NCBI GenBank assembly: GCA_017396555.1
Contig: JAFQLS010000010.1
Coordinates: 1-64,000, forward strand
Direction of reading: 5' to 3'
From: Lachnospiraceae bacterium
GTDB taxonomy: Bacteria; Bacillota; Clostridia; Lachnospirales; Lachnospiraceae
DNA length: 64,000 nucleotides
Part shown: one piece after another, positions 17,634-26,776 of the stretch
Position numbering within the stretch: the stretch's first letter is position 1
How the letters are laid out: every line of letters starts with the position of its first letter
Position numbers and translations under genes: made by a program
The notes under the pieces: generated by a model
The model's input: the letters and a program-made list of their open reading frames with translations, nothing else
Told to the model about the DNA's origin: nothing
The model's database searches: none

Positions 17634-18278
17634 CTATACCTTCTTCATTATATCTACCGTTGCACTTGTTCCGAGCCTGTCTGCTCCGGCAGCAATCATA
17701 TCTTTAGCAGTTTTGTAATCTCTGATTCCACCAGAAGCCTTTACCTTAGCCTTACCTGAAACAGTATATTTCATAAGCGATACATCATCAACTGTTGCAC
17801 CACCTGTACTAAATCCTGTAGAGGTCTTTACAAAGTCTGCTCCTGCTTGCACTGATAATTCACATGCTTTCTTCTTCTCTTCATCAGTCAACAAACAGGT
17901 TTCAATTATAACCTTAAGTGTTTTTCCACCGCAGGCTTCTTTTACTTTTTCTATATCTGACCTAACATAATCATAATTTTTATCTTTTAACGCACCTATA
18001 TTGATGACCATATCAATTTCATCTGCACCCGCATTAACAGCTTCCTTTGTTTCAAACACCTTAACTTCTGTTGTAACGGCTCCAAGCGGAAATCCCACTA
18101 CTGTACAAACCAAAACATCCGTACCATCAAGAATTTCCTTTACCATAGAAGTTCTATACTGATTAACACAAACAGATGCAAAATTATTATACATTGCTTC
18201 TTTGCAAATCTTTTTTACATCTTCTATTGTCGCAGATGGCTTCAGTATTGTATGGTCAAAATATTTATTAAAATCCAT
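17634..18278 (-). CDS. deoC: Deoxyribose-phosphate aldolase
   Basis: About 214 residues, the usual length for the short DeoC class. It splits 2-deoxyribose 5-phosphate into acetaldehyde and glyceraldehyde 3-phosphate, feeding nucleoside carbon into glycolysis. The Schiff-base lysine lies in [16 protein letters not shown] at the start and KVIIETCLL carry the other conserved residues. The start is the ATG at 18278 with GGAGG five bases upstream. It follows the PurF-like gene by 13 bases, pairing nucleoside breakdown with a nucleotide-type phosphoribosyltransferase fold. Confidence 0.95.
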   Translation of the reverse strand: MDFNKYFDHTILKPSATIEDVKKICKEAMYNNFASVCVNQYRTSMVKEILDGTDVLVCTVVGFPLGAVTTEVKVFETKEAVNAGADEIDMVINIGALKDKNYDYVRSDIEKVKEACGGKTLKVIIETCLLTDEEKKKACELSVQAGADFVKTSTGFSTGGATVDDVSLMKYTVSGKAKVKASGGIRDYKTAKDMIAAGADRLGTSATVDIMKKV

Positions 18279-18291
18279 TTCTACCTCCACA

Positions 18292-19695
18292 TTATTCCTT
18301 ACCACTCCAACAATATGTGCATAAATGATCAGGATTAAGTCCTACCGCATCAACCATATCGTCCAGTCTTAAATAATCAAGCGAAGTAAAATTAAGTTTT
18401 TTCCCGATTTCATTAATCATATCTCTATATCTGTCGGTCTCAGGATTAGCATATTCTGCAAGAACATTTTCTGCATTATTGCCTTCCTTCTCTGCTATAA
18501 CTCTTCTCGTTATCAAATCCATTTCTGATGTTGAACGTGAAAAGTTGAGATATTTGCATCCATATAGCAACGGTGGGCAGGCAGGTCTTATATGAACCTC
18601 TTTCGCCCCACTCTGATATAAAAATTCTGTTGTTTCACCTAGCTGTGTTCCTCTTACTATAGAATCATCTATAAGCAACAATTTCTTGTCCTTAATTAAG
18701 TCGTGAACAGGAATTAATTTCATCTTAGCGATGAGATTTCTTCTGCTCTGTTTTGTCGGCATAAACGAACGAGGCCATGTTGGTGTATATTTTATAAATG
18801 GTCTCGAAAATGGGATTCCTGACGCATTTGCATAACCTACAGCATGAGCAATTCCCGAATCAGGCACACCCGCAACAATATCAGGCTTAACCGTATCACG
18901 CATTGCAAGCTTCTCGCCACAATTATATCTCATCTTTTCCACACTCAATTCTTCATATGAAGATGATGGGTAGCCATAATAAACCCAAAGAAATGTACAT
19001 ATCTTCATATCTGTGCCGGGTGCGGCAAGTGTTTGCACTACTTCCGGCGTAACCACTACTATTTCCCCCGGTCCCAGTTCCTTATAATCTGTATATCCCA
19101 AATTAAGGTAGGCAAAACATTCAAAGGACACACAGTAACCATCTTCTTTTTTACCAATAGTTACAGGTGTTCTTCCCAGCCTGTCTCTTGCTGCATATAC
19201 TCCCTTCGGGGTAAGAATAAGTATTGACATCGAGCCTTTAATAATCTGTTGGGCATACTGAATACCTTCTAAAATGTTATCCCTTTGATTAATAATCGCG
19301 GCAACCAGTTCTGTTGCATTTATATCACCGCCACTCATTTCAAGAAAATGAGAATGTCCGGTATCAAAAATCATTTTAACTATTTCATCGAAGTTAGTAA
19401 TTCTACCAACAGTTGTTATCGCATATGTTCCGTGATGTGAACGCACTATAAGTGGCTGTGGCTCATAATCCGATATACATCCAATACCAAGATTACCTTC
19501 CATCTCTTCCACATCTTTTTCAAATTTTGTTCTAAAAGGTGAATTTTCTATATTATGAATAGCACGATTAAAGCCGTCCTTGCCATATACAGCCATTCCT
19601 CCACGTCTGGTACCTAAATGAGAGTGATAATCTGTTCCGTAAAACAAATCAAATACACAGTCATTTTTGGATGCAACTCCAAAAAAACCTCCCAT
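18292..19695 (-). CDS. PurF-like class II amidotransferase/phosphoribosyltransferase lacking the glutaminase cysteine
   Basis: About 467 residues aligned along the full PurF plan: N-terminal glutaminase-like domain, then a PRTase domain with the PRPP loop [13 protein letters not shown]. In PurF the mature protein starts C-G-[IV]-[FV]-G; here the start is M-G-G-F-F-G, so Gly replaces the nucleophilic Cys. The iron-sulfur ligand positions appear kept (C in [11 protein letters not shown] in RPACPP, and CTYC at the C-terminus). It heads the operon with deoC and GH13, not other pur genes. It may be an ammonia-dependent or regulatory paralogue. The ATG has AAGGAGG ten bases upstream and its promoter is at 19758-19786. 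Confidence 0.85.
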   Translation of the reverse strand: MGGFFGVASKNDCVFDLFYGTDYHSHLGTRRGGMAVYGKDGFNRAIHNIENSPFRTKFEKDVEEMEGNLGIGCISDYEPQPLIVRSHHGTYAITTVGRITNFDEIVKMIFDTGHSHFLEMSGGDINATELVAAIINQRDNILEGIQYAQQIIKGSMSILILTPKGVYAARDRLGRTPVTIGKKEDGYCVSFECFAYLNLGYTDYKELGPGEIVVVTPEVVQTLAAPGTDMKICTFLWVYYGYPSSSYEELSVEKMRYNCGEKLAMRDTVKPDIVAGVPDSGIAHAVGYANASGIPFSRPFIKYTPTWPRSFMPTKQSRRNLIAKMKLIPVHDLIKDKKLLLIDDSIVRGTQLGETTEFLYQSGAKEVHIRPACPPLLYGCKYLNFSRSTSEMDLITRRVIAEKEGNNAENVLAEYANPETDRYRDMINEIGKKLNFTSLDYLRLDDMVDAVGLNPDHLCTYCWSGKE

Positions 19696-19757
19696 TGTTT
19701 TTGTTCCTCCTTGACTTAAGATTAGGTTTGCCCAATAAAGCAATCTTACACGTTACG

Positions 19758-19786
19758 ATTATAATACAAGCTTAATCTAAAATCAA
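19758..19786 (-). promoter_or_regulatory. Promoter for the PurF-like/deoC/GH13 operon
   Basis: Minus-strand TTGATT (complement of 19781-19786) and a perfect TATAAT (complement of 19758-19763), 17 bases apart. The leader has a 7-bp inverted repeat TAAGATT/AATCTTA (19717-19748) ahead of the ribosome site. Confidence 0.65.
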
Positions 19787-19791
19787 CCGAA

Positions 19792-19831
19792 ATAGTTCAC
19801 CGGTATGAACTATAAACCTGAATATAGTTCA
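19792..19831. promoter_or_regulatory. Palindrome plus third half-site between divergent promoters
   Basis: ATAGTTCA (19792-19799) and TGAACTAT (19806-19813) are perfect inverted repeats around six bases; a further direct copy, ATAGTTCA, lies at 19824-19831. They sit five bases upstream of the -35 of the leftward operon and ten bases upstream of the -35 of the rightward gene, so one regulator could act on both. Confidence 0.55.
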
Positions 19832-19841
19832 AATTATGCTA

Positions 19842-19869
19842 TTGTTTTTCTATAATAAAATGGTAAAAT
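19842..19869 (+). promoter_or_regulatory. Promoter for the Ig-like secreted protein gene
   Basis: TTGTTT (19842-19847) and TAAAAT (19864-19869), 16 bases apart, about 45 bases before the ATG. Confidence 0.4.
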
Positions 19870-19912
19870 ATATATGTAACTTTTTTCAAAAAAAATAAAC
19901 GGAGGGAAAATT

Positions 19913-20764
19913 ATGAAAAAAATTCTATCATTAGCACTAGCTATGATGCTTACTGTTTTACTTCTTCCTGTTAATGTCGAAGCAGCAGAAGCAAAAAAAG
20001 TAGCACTTAACAAAAATAGCTTAACAATCTATGTTGGCGGAAAGACAACTCTTAAGAATACCGGCACAGCCAAGAAGGTTAAATGGTCTAGCACAAAGCC
20101 TGGCGTAGCTTCTGTTTCACAGAAGGGTGTAATCACAGCTAAAAAGGCCGGTAAGACAACTATCACTGCTAAAGCAGGTAAGAAGGTTGCAAAATGTACA
20201 GTAACTGTTAAAAAACAGCTTAAAGCTAAACAGATAATTAAGAAAGCTAATCAGCAATTTAAGAATGCCAAGAGTTTTTCTATTAATGGATACATTAATT
20301 CAATCAAAAAGAAGAATTTTTACATGGCAATGGGTGTTAACTTAAAAACAAATGTTGTTTTTATGGATTTATCACCATTAGGTTTTCCAAAAATGTATAT
20401 AGATGGAAACAAGACTTATTGGCAGGATACAACAACAAAGACTTGGTATTATTATACTTCAGACTCTGATGAAACCGATTTTGTTGATTCAGACGATTTA
20501 GAAGAAGGTCTTGATGATGATGCAAAATACAAATTATTATCTAACAAGAATTTTAATGGCAAAAAATGTGCTGTTCTTCGTATAACTGAAGAGGGCGAAA
20601 CAATTGATTTGTATTTTAATCTTGCAAATTATGAATTAATTGGTGCATCACAGGGTTCAGGAAAAGAAAAAGTTGTTATGACTATTGATACAAAGACAGC
20701 TGTAAAGGTTCCTGCAAAGGCGTTAAAGACAGCAACATACAAGGAACTTTCTTTCGAAGAATAA
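19913..20764 (+). CDS. Secreted protein with a Big_2 Ig-like domain and a LolA/lipoprotein-like C-terminal domain
   Basis: A 283-residue precursor with a signal peptide (1-25). About residues 28-100 form a bacterial Ig-like (Big_2) domain: LNKNSLTIYVGGKTTLK, KVKWSSTKPGVASVS, GVITAKKAGKTTITAKAG. The remaining 180 residues look like a beta-rich, lipid-carrier-like fold (GYINSI, YIDGNKTYWQD, LYFNLANYELIG), but I cannot assign it firmly. There is no anchor, so it is probably released or wall-associated. AGGGAAAATT precedes the ATG. Confidence 0.75.
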   Translation: MKKILSLALAMMLTVLLLPVNVEAAEAKKVALNKNSLTIYVGGKTTLKNTGTAKKVKWSSTKPGVASVSQKGVITAKKAGKTTITAKAGKKVAKCTVTVKKQLKAKQIIKKANQQFKNAKSFSINGYINSIKKKNFYMAMGVNLKTNVVFMDLSPLGFPKMYIDGNKTYWQDTTTKTWYYYTSDSDETDFVDSDDLEEGLDDDAKYKLLSNKNFNGKKCAVLRITEEGETIDLYFNLANYELIGASQGSGKEKVVMTIDTKTAVKVPAKALKTATYKELSFEE

Positions 20765-20767
20765 TCC

Positions 20768-20796
20768 TTGAATAATTGCTTCCTTTTCTGTATAAT
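20768..20796 (+). promoter_or_regulatory. Promoter for the PilZ gene
   Basis: TTGAAT (20768-20773) and a perfect TATAAT (20791-20796) with 17 bases between, 32 bases before the ATG. Confidence 0.6.
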
Positions 20797-20828
20797 TAGG
20801 TATTATAGCGAACGAAAGGAAAATTATT

Positions 20829-21194
20829 ATGAGTGGTATCGAAAAGAGAAAATTTAAACGAATCAATGTTGACATGACACTTAATATTTCTAATCTTTTC
20901 AAACAAGATAATGTAACTATTAAGAATGTCGAAGCTCCAATACGAGTTGAAAATATTTCCAAGAGTGGAATCGGTTTTGTATCTGCAAACATTCTTCCAG
21001 TTGGATATTATTTCAATGCTAAGCTTAAGCTTGGCGATGAGACCTCAACATTATACACAGTTGTTCGTATTATTCGTTCTCAGTGTATTGAGGGCTCAGA
21101 CGAAATGTATTACGGATGCGAATTCATAGGACTTGCTCCAATACTTGAATACATATTTGATAACTTTGAAGCGCATGTTGTTGAGGGCGCGTAA
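20829..21194 (+). CDS. PilZ domain protein (probable cyclic di-GMP receptor)
   Basis: A 121-residue single-domain protein. It has the PilZ binding features: a basic KRKFKRI segment at the start (RxxxR-like) and ENISKSGIGF (about residues 42-51), the [DN]xSxxG motif, followed by a beta barrel. Such proteins bind cyclic di-GMP and pass the signal to a partner by contact. The only other c-di-GMP gene here is the EAL protein at 59878. It has its own promoter and a terminator. Confidence 0.85.
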   Translation: MSGIEKRKFKRINVDMTLNISNLFKQDNVTIKNVEAPIRVENISKSGIGFVSANILPVGYYFNAKLKLGDETSTLYTVVRIIRSQCIEGSDEMYYGCEFIGLAPILEYIFDNFEAHVVEGA

Positions 21195-21207
21195 AGATTG
21201 CATACTT

Positions 21208-21260
21208 AAAGAGGCTGTTGCTCTAACGATTGAAAAATCGTGGAGCAAAGCCTCTTTTTT
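21208..21260 (+). terminator. Bidirectional terminator between the PilZ gene and gatB
   Basis: AAAGAGGCT/AGCCTCTTT with an inner TTGCTC/GAGCAA continuation, then TTTTTT on the plus strand. The minus strand also has T-rich sequence after the stem, so it could serve convergent gatB. Confidence 0.8.
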
Positions 21261-21269
21261 AATAGAATA

Positions 21270-22700
21270 CTACAAATTTTCTAACAATAACTTCTTAACA
21301 ACTGCCGGATTAGCCTTTCCTTTAGTTTCCTTCATTATTTGTCCTATAAGAAAACCAAGAGCCCTTTCCTTTCCATTTTTGTAATCACAAACAGACTGAT
21401 TATTTGCTGCAATAACTTGTTCTATTACCGTCTGCAACCACGATTCGTCACTTTGCATTTTGAGATTATTTTTTTCAACATATTCTATTGGTTCTATATC
21501 TTCATTAAAAATTTTCTCAAAAACTTCCTTCGCAGTAGTTCCATTTATAACTCCCTCATCAACAAGCTTGATCAACTTAACAAGGTTAACAGGCGAAAAG
21601 CTTATATCTTCCGCCTCCATATTTCTCTCTTTAAGAAGACGCATGGTTTCACCCATGAGATAATTACTAACCTTTTTAGGGTTTCCACCCAGTTCTACCG
21701 CTTTCTCAAAAATAACTGTCATATGTTTAATCGAGGTTATAATATCAGCATCATATTTAGGTATACTATATTCCCTAATATATCGCTGCATTTTCTCATC
21801 TCTTAATTCCGGCTGTTTGTATTTAATATCATTTATCCATTCATTAGAAATGACAATCGGCATAATATCAGGTTCAGGAAAATATCTATAATCCCTTGCA
21901 TCTTCTTTCGAACGCATAGAATATGATTCCCCTTTAACATCATCCCATCTTCTTGTCTCCAGCTGTATTTTCTCGCCTTTTTCAAGAAGTTTTATCTGTC
22001 TTAATGCTTCATTTTCTATTGCTCTTGTTATAGCCTTAAATGAATTAAGATTCTTCATTTCAGTCCTTGTTCCAAGTTCCGTTTCACCTCTCTTCTTAAC
22101 AGAAAGATTTACATCAACTCTCATAGAACCCTCATTGAGCTTGCAATCAGATGCTTCAAGATACTGAATAATCAATCTTAATTTTTCCAAAAACGTAACA
22201 ACCTCTACTTCAGATGACATATCCGGCTCTGTAACAATTTCTATCAATGGCACTCCTGAACGATTGTAATCAACATATGAATTCCCTGTGATTTCATCAT
22301 GAATGAGCTTTCCTGCATCCTCTTCCATATGAATTTCATGTATTCCTATCTTTTTGTTACCTGCACATGTATTAATTTCAACAAAACCATTTCTACAGAT
22401 TGGCATATACAGCTGCGATATTTGGTAATTCTGAGGATTATCCGGGTAAAAATAATTTTTTCTGTCAAATTTAGAAAATCTTGTTATATCACAATTTGTT
22501 GCAAGCCCAACCGCCATTGCATATTCCAGAACCTTTTTATTGAGAACCGGAAGACTACCCGGCATACCTATACATACCGGACAGGTGTGGGTATTGGGTT
22601 TTGCACCAAAGGCCGTAGAACAACCACAGAAAATTTTACTTTTTGTCGCAAGCTCAACATGAACCTCAAGTCCTATAGTAACATCATATTTACTAAGCAT
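21270..22700 (-). CDS. gatB: Aspartyl/glutamyl-tRNA(Asn/Gln) amidotransferase subunit B
   Basis: About 476 residues, standard GatB length. GatB recognises misacylated Glu-tRNA(Gln) or Asp-tRNA(Asn), phosphorylates the acid and receives ammonia from GatA. TIGLEVHVEL begins the domain and C-G-C...C-P-V-C binds zinc (about residues 25-45). DYNRSGVPLIEIVTEPD and the YqeY-like C-terminal domain complete it. The start is the ATG at 22700 with GGGAGG upstream inside gatA; the genes overlap by eight bases. The complex implies that this organism makes Gln-tRNA(Gln) indirectly. Confidence 0.97.
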   Translation of the reverse strand: MLSKYDVTIGLEVHVELATKSKIFCGCSTAFGAKPNTHTCPVCIGMPGSLPVLNKKVLEYAMAVGLATNCDITRFSKFDRKNYFYPDNPQNYQISQLYMPICRNGFVEINTCAGNKKIGIHEIHMEEDAGKLIHDEITGNSYVDYNRSGVPLIEIVTEPDMSSEVEVVTFLEKLRLIIQYLEASDCKLNEGSMRVDVNLSVKKRGETELGTRTEMKNLNSFKAITRAIENEALRQIKLLEKGEKIQLETRRWDDVKGESYSMRSKEDARDYRYFPEPDIMPIVISNEWINDIKYKQPELRDEKMQRYIREYSIPKYDADIITSIKHMTVIFEKAVELGGNPKKVSNYLMGETMRLLKERNMEAEDISFSPVNLVKLIKLVDEGVINGTTAKEVFEKIFNEDIEPIEYVEKNNLKMQSDESWLQTVIEQVIAANNQSVCDYKNGKERALGFLIGQIMKETKGKANPAVVKKLLLENL

Positions 22701-24141
22701 TGCCATCACCTCCCGACTGTTCTAACGCAAAGGCAATACTAAATATTTTATCCTCTCTAAAATTATTTGCCATTATTTGCAAGCCAACCGGCATTCCTTT
22801 AGAATCTTGTCCACAAGGCACACTCATAGCAGGGATTCCTACAAGATTAGCCGGCACCGTATAAATGTCGCTTAAATACATTTTCATAGGTGAAATAAGA
22901 CTGGCATCAAGACTTGGGGCTGTCGTTGGAGTTACAGGTCCTATTATTACGTCATATTTCTCAAATGCCTTATCAAAACGTTCTTTTATGAGAGTTCTTA
23001 TTTTAAGCGCCTTGATATAATATTCATCATAATATCCCTCGCTTAACACGAAGCTTCCAACCATAATTCTTCGCTTAACCTCTTCGCCAAAGCCTTCACT
23101 TCTGGTTTTTTTGTATAAATCATGCAAATCTTCGTATTTATCTGTTCTATGTCCATATTTTATACCATCATATCTCGCAAGATTGGAGCTTGCTTCCGCA
23201 GAAGAAATAGTATAATAGGCCGGTACAGTATACTCCATTAATCCTAGTTCAAACTCCTCTACTACTGCTCCCATATCCTCCAATTTATTAATTGCATTTT
23301 GAATACAAGCTTTAACTTCACCATCCAAGCCTTTCTGAAAATATTCTTTTGGAACTCCGATTTTCAGCCCTTTTATATCCTTGTTTAAATGCTTCAAATA
23401 ATTACTATCTCTCTTAACCGAGGTGGAATCCTTTTCGTCATAAACAGAAATGACCTCCATAACAGCAGCCATATCTGTTACATTTTTACACAAAGGTCCT
23501 ATCTGATCTAAGGATGATGCGAACGCTATCAAGCCATATCTTGATACTGTGGAATACGTAGGTTTCATTCCTACAACGCCACAATGTGATGCCGGTTGTC
23601 TTACCGAACCTCCAGTATCTGAACCCAGCGCAAAAAAACATTCATTTGCTGCCACTGCCGAGGCAGAGCCTCCTGACGAGCCTCCCGCCACCATTTTTAT
23701 ATTATTAGGATTTTTAACAGCCCCATATGCTGATGTCTCAGAAGTAGAGCCCATCGCAAACTCATCCATATTAGCTTTACCGATAATAATTGCTCCTGCA
23801 TTTTCAAGCAAGGTTACAGCCAAAGCAGAATAAGTCGGAACAAAATTATTAAGAATCTTAGAACCACAAGTAGTCCTGATACCTTTGGTGCATATATTAT
23901 CTTTAACTGCAAAAGGAACCCCTGCTAATTTCGAGTCAAGCTTGCCTGCATCAATTAACGCCTGAACTTCACCTGCTCTAATCCTTGCATATTCTTTATC
24001 AATAGTAATAAAGCTGTTAAATGTATCATCAACATTTTCAATGTGCTCTATAACAGCATTCACTGCATCAATAACCTTGATATCTCCTGCTTTTATTCTC
24101 TCTGATAATCCAACTGCGGACAGCTCTAAAATATTATCCAT
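22693..24141 (-). CDS. gatA: Aspartyl/glutamyl-tRNA(Asn/Gln) amidotransferase subunit A
   Basis: About 482 residues. GatA hydrolyses glutamine and channels ammonia to GatB. The amidase signature triad is present: Lys in PFAVKDNICTKG, Ser in GGSSGGSA, and the nucleophilic Ser in SDTGGSVRQPAS. The start is the ATG at 24141 with GGTGGAG just upstream; a longer reading frame begins 16 codons earlier without a good site. It overlaps gatB and lies 13 bases after gatC. Confidence 0.97.
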   Translation of the reverse strand: MDNILELSAVGLSERIKAGDIKVIDAVNAVIEHIENVDDTFNSFITIDKEYARIRAGEVQALIDAGKLDSKLAGVPFAVKDNICTKGIRTTCGSKILNNFVPTYSALAVTLLENAGAIIIGKANMDEFAMGSTSETSAYGAVKNPNNIKMVAGGSSGGSASAVAANECFFALGSDTGGSVRQPASHCGVVGMKPTYSTVSRYGLIAFASSLDQIGPLCKNVTDMAAVMEVISVYDEKDSTSVKRDSNYLKHLNKDIKGLKIGVPKEYFQKGLDGEVKACIQNAINKLEDMGAVVEEFELGLMEYTVPAYYTISSAEASSNLARYDGIKYGHRTDKYEDLHDLYKKTRSEGFGEEVKRRIMVGSFVLSEGYYDEYYIKALKIRTLIKERFDKAFEKYDVIIGPVTPTTAPSLDASLISPMKMYLSDIYTVPANLVGIPAMSVPCGQDSKGMPVGLQIMANNFREDKIFSIAFALEQSGGDGNA

Positions 24142-24154
24142 ATACTCCACCACC

Positions 24155-24448
24155 TTAACCAAACGTCTTCGGAACGCCAAACATACCATCCAATACCATT
24201 GGTGCGTTCTTCAACATATCCTCACGCATATCACCATTTGTGACTACATCTTCTCTAAACACATTATTATTAGCCATAGGATGGCTCATAGGAGCAACAT
24301 CTTCTGTATCAAGTTCGCTCATTTTATCAAAGAAGTCGAGCATCATCTCTATATCTGAAACAGCCTGTTCCTTCTCTGTTTCATCAAGTTCCAGCTTAGA
24401 TAATATTCCTATATATTCAATTGTTTCATTTGAAATCCTTTTTTTCAT
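24155..24448 (-). CDS. gatC: Aspartyl/glutamyl-tRNA(Asn/Gln) amidotransferase subunit C
   Basis: A 97-residue GatC, the small subunit that wraps around GatA and stabilises the complex. The pattern (YIGILSKLELDETEKE, then SELDTEDVAPMSHP, then REDVV) is diagnostic. First gene of gatC-gatA-gatB on the minus strand, with a terminator from the upstream gene at 24476-24493. Confidence 0.95.
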   Translation of the reverse strand: MKKRISNETIEYIGILSKLELDETEKEQAVSDIEMMLDFFDKMSELDTEDVAPMSHPMANNNVFREDVVTNGDMREDMLKNAPMVLDGMFGVPKTFG

Positions 24449-24475
24449 ATTTTACCACTACCACCTAAAGCAAAA

Positions 24476-24493
24476 AGCACTCCGAAGAATGCT
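24476..24493 (-). terminator. Terminator after the DUF4358 lipoprotein gene
   Basis: On the minus strand AGCATTC/GAGTGCT (one G-U pair) encloses a UUCG tetraloop, followed by TTTTTG. It separates the upstream envelope genes from gatCAB. Confidence 0.8.
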
Positions 24494-24513
24494 TTTACTT
24501 ACGCTATACTATT

Positions 24514-24975
24514 TTAATAATTATCAATCACATACATAGCTCTGTCTACATCACTTGTAACACACAATACAACGTAGTTACCCATTACTGTAATTAACGC
24601 TTTATCTAGTCTGTCTACCTCTTGCGGAGCATATGATTCAAATGTATTTTTTTGTGATTCAACTCTTTCCTCAAATGCCTTTTTAACCGTCTCTGCTGCG
24701 TCCTTATCAACACATTCAACTACGGAAATTTCTTCTGTGGTTGCATTTGTGCTGAAATAACTGCACTGACTCTTTACTAAGCTTTCATCCACACCGTATA
24801 TCATATAAAATACTGCATCTCTGCTCTGAGTCAACTCATCCTCATACTCAATATTTTCTCTTAAATCTTTTGCTAAGTCTTCCACTGCAAAATCATGTAC
24901 CTTCTCTTCTCCTCCACATGCTGTCATCATGCATGCAAGCATTGCTGCAACTAATATTATTGCTATCTTCTTCAT
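24514..24975 (-). CDS. DUF4358-like lipoprotein
   Basis: A 153-residue precursor with lipobox ACMMTAC-G (Cys near residue 20). The mature domain resembles DUF4358 by its SQCSYFSTNATTEEISVVECVD region and Glu/Lys-rich helix. Its biochemical role is unknown; homologues in Clostridia often sit by SGNH hydrolase genes in envelope clusters, as here. It starts one base after the SGNH gene's stop with GGAGG upstream, so they share a transcript. Confidence 0.78.
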   Translation of the reverse strand: MKKIAIILVAAMLACMMTACGGEEKVHDFAVEDLAKDLRENIEYEDELTQSRDAVFYMIYGVDESLVKSQCSYFSTNATTEEISVVECVDKDAAETVKKAFEERVESQKNTFESYAPQEVDRLDKALITVMGNYVVLCVTSDVDRAMYVIDNY

Positions 24976-24976
24976 G

Positions 24977-26041
24977 TTAATCCTCCCTGTTTTCTATAAT
25001 GTAGTCTAACCATTTATCGTTATAATATTTACCCATATGTACTCCATCAGGCGCAACATCTTCCGGAAGCACTCTGCTTTCACCACATATTCCTATCGCA
25101 ATATCAAGATATATTGCACCGGTCTTTTTTGCAACACTTTTGATTCTTTCATCAAATGCGCTTACTCTGTGTGGTGCATAGGTCTGATTACTATCTGATT
25201 TTGTTTTTGTTACAGGAATTACTCCCTGAACATATATTTTTGCGTTTGGCTGATACTGCTTTACAATATTTACAAATTCTTCGTAGCAACGTTCAAATTT
25301 ATCAAGGTCAGACCAACCCATCTCATTTATTCCAAATTCAATATATACATTTCTATATTTTTTTGTTTTTAAATGATTAAGTGTTTTTTCATCGCTTCTA
25401 ACATCGCTAATATTCTGTCCTACACTACATAAGAAGTCTGCTGTTATTATCTGTGAAGTATTAAACAATCCCTGTGTTCTTGAATCTCCAATAAAACAAT
25501 CGCCTGCAAATTGTTCATCATAGTATTCCATAGTTTTTTCGACCGGTTTATCAAGACTGAGACACTCAGTTAAAACATATCCTGTATCTCCCTCAAATTC
25601 AACCATTGACCAGCCATTACATATTCCAATTCTTTTTAGCGAATTTGATACACCAAGCTCACCTTTTTTTTGTGACTGCGTACTATAATCAACATAGACA
25701 TATGTATGTCTCGTAACATATACAACTTCATCAACTTCCCTGAACTTAAGCTTAGGCTTTTTTGTGGTTTCCTCAAATTCTAATTCTTTTGTTGTATCCT
25801 CCGTTGTCGTTTCCTCTGGTGTTGTTTCTTCCGTTTCCTTTGTTGTCGCTTCTGTTGTCGTTTCTGTTGTTGTCTCAGAAGTCACTTCTGATGTTATTTC
25901 CTGTGTTGTTACCGTTTCCTTTGTTGTCGCTTCTGTTGTTACCTCTGTTGTCTTTTCAATTTCTCTATCACTGCTAGCACAACCTGTACAAGCTATAATT
26001 CCAGCCATTATAGGAATTATGTATTTCGTGTATTTCCTCAT
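24977..26041 (-). CDS. SGNH/GDSL hydrolase lipoprotein with an SH3-like domain and Thr-rich stalk
   Basis: About 354 residues. Lipobox region IIACTGC anchors it to the membrane. A Thr/Glu-rich stalk (about 28-95, repeated T-T-x-E units) is followed by an SH3-like domain (about 103-160, TRHTYVYVDYSTQS...) and an SGNH esterase domain: block I FIGDSRTQG, block III FGINEMGW, and block V PDGVHMGKYY with catalytic Asp/His. This suggests removal or transfer of acyl groups on an envelope polymer. The start is taken as the ATG at 26041; a TTG three codons earlier opens the frame. Confidence 0.82.
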   Translation of the reverse strand: MRKYTKYIIPIMAGIIACTGCASSDREIEKTTEVTTEATTKETVTTQEITSEVTSETTTETTTEATTKETEETTPEETTTEDTTKELEFEETTKKPKLKFREVDEVVYVTRHTYVYVDYSTQSQKKGELGVSNSLKRIGICNGWSMVEFEGDTGYVLTECLSLDKPVEKTMEYYDEQFAGDCFIGDSRTQGLFNTSQIITADFLCSVGQNISDVRSDEKTLNHLKTKKYRNVYIEFGINEMGWSDLDKFERCYEEFVNIVKQYQPNAKIYVQGVIPVTKTKSDSNQTYAPHRVSAFDERIKSVAKKTGAIYLDIAIGICGESRVLPEDVAPDGVHMGKYYNDKWLDYIIENRED

Positions 26042-26071
26042 CTCTTCCAACTCATTTCTTAACTCGTTAAC

Positions 26072-26758
26072 CTAATAGTTAGTTACACATACCTTAATAT
26101 ACTCGTATATACTCTTGTAGGTTTCCGCATCGTAATGCAATCCATCTTCTGTATTATATCCATAGGTCTTTAGATATGTATTAGCATCAATAATCTTAAC
26201 ATTATCATTTAGTCCCTGAATCATTTTAGTATTAAACTCATCAAGCTCTGCATTTGTAATACCATATCCATTTTGCTCAATAATAGCATCATCCACAGGA
26301 TTGACAAGCATATAATATATCTGACATACATTCTCATCAGCTAGCTGGTTAATTGCAGTTATATAATTGTCAGCATTGGCTCTGAAATCATTCACTCCCA
26401 TACCGATAATCATAACAGAATCTTCATCAACAATATGACTCTTTGCCTCAGCAAGATGATTCATCATAAAATGGTAACCCTCACCAATTTCATAAATAAA
26501 TACATCTTCCGGTTCTGCAAACATTTCCATACCATAAAATCTGGAATCTCCCAAAAAAATGTATTTAGATACATTTATGTTGCCTCTTTCCTCACTTATG
26601 ATAACCTTATTTGTTTCCTTTTCCGTTTTTTTTGTTGTTTCTTCTGTTTGAGGTTCAACTGTTTCTGTATTATTCAAATGCAGGCTAAGCGCATACATAC
26701 CAACGCCCCCGCCTACACCTAATACAATAACAAGAAGTACTACTAATAATTTTTTCAC
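26072..26758 (-). CDS. Membrane-anchored SGNH/GDSL hydrolase
   Basis: A 228-residue protein starting at GTG (GAGGG upstream). An N-terminal membrane helix (about 4-24) and a short Thr/Glu-rich linker precede an SGNH domain: FLGDSRFYG (block I, Ser), GMGVNDFR (block III), and DGLHYD (block V). It differs from the downstream SGNH gene in lacking the SH3 domain and lipobox. The pairing suggests related acyl chemistry on two substrates or steps. Confidence 0.82.
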   Translation of the reverse strand: MKKLLVVLLVIVLGVGGGVGMYALSLHLNNTETVEPQTEETTKKTEKETNKVIISEERGNINVSKYIFLGDSRFYGMEMFAEPEDVFIYEIGEGYHFMMNHLAEAKSHIVDEDSVMIIGMGVNDFRANADNYITAINQLADENVCQIYYMLVNPVDDAIIEQNGYGITNAELDEFNTKMIQGLNDNVKIIDANTYLKTYGYNTEDGLHYDAETYKSIYEYIKVCVTNY

Positions 26759-26776
26759 GTTTAACCCTCATTCCTG

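Noticed and set aside
19717..19748. Riboswitch in the leader of the PurF-like operon
   Set aside because: Only a short 7-bp inverted repeat is present; no purine, PRPP or ppGpp riboswitch core could be recognised.
25762..26075. Plus-strand open frames opposite the Thr/Glu-rich stalk of the SGNH lipoprotein
   Set aside because: Repetitive antisense products of the stalk coding sequence; no start signal or protein-like composition.
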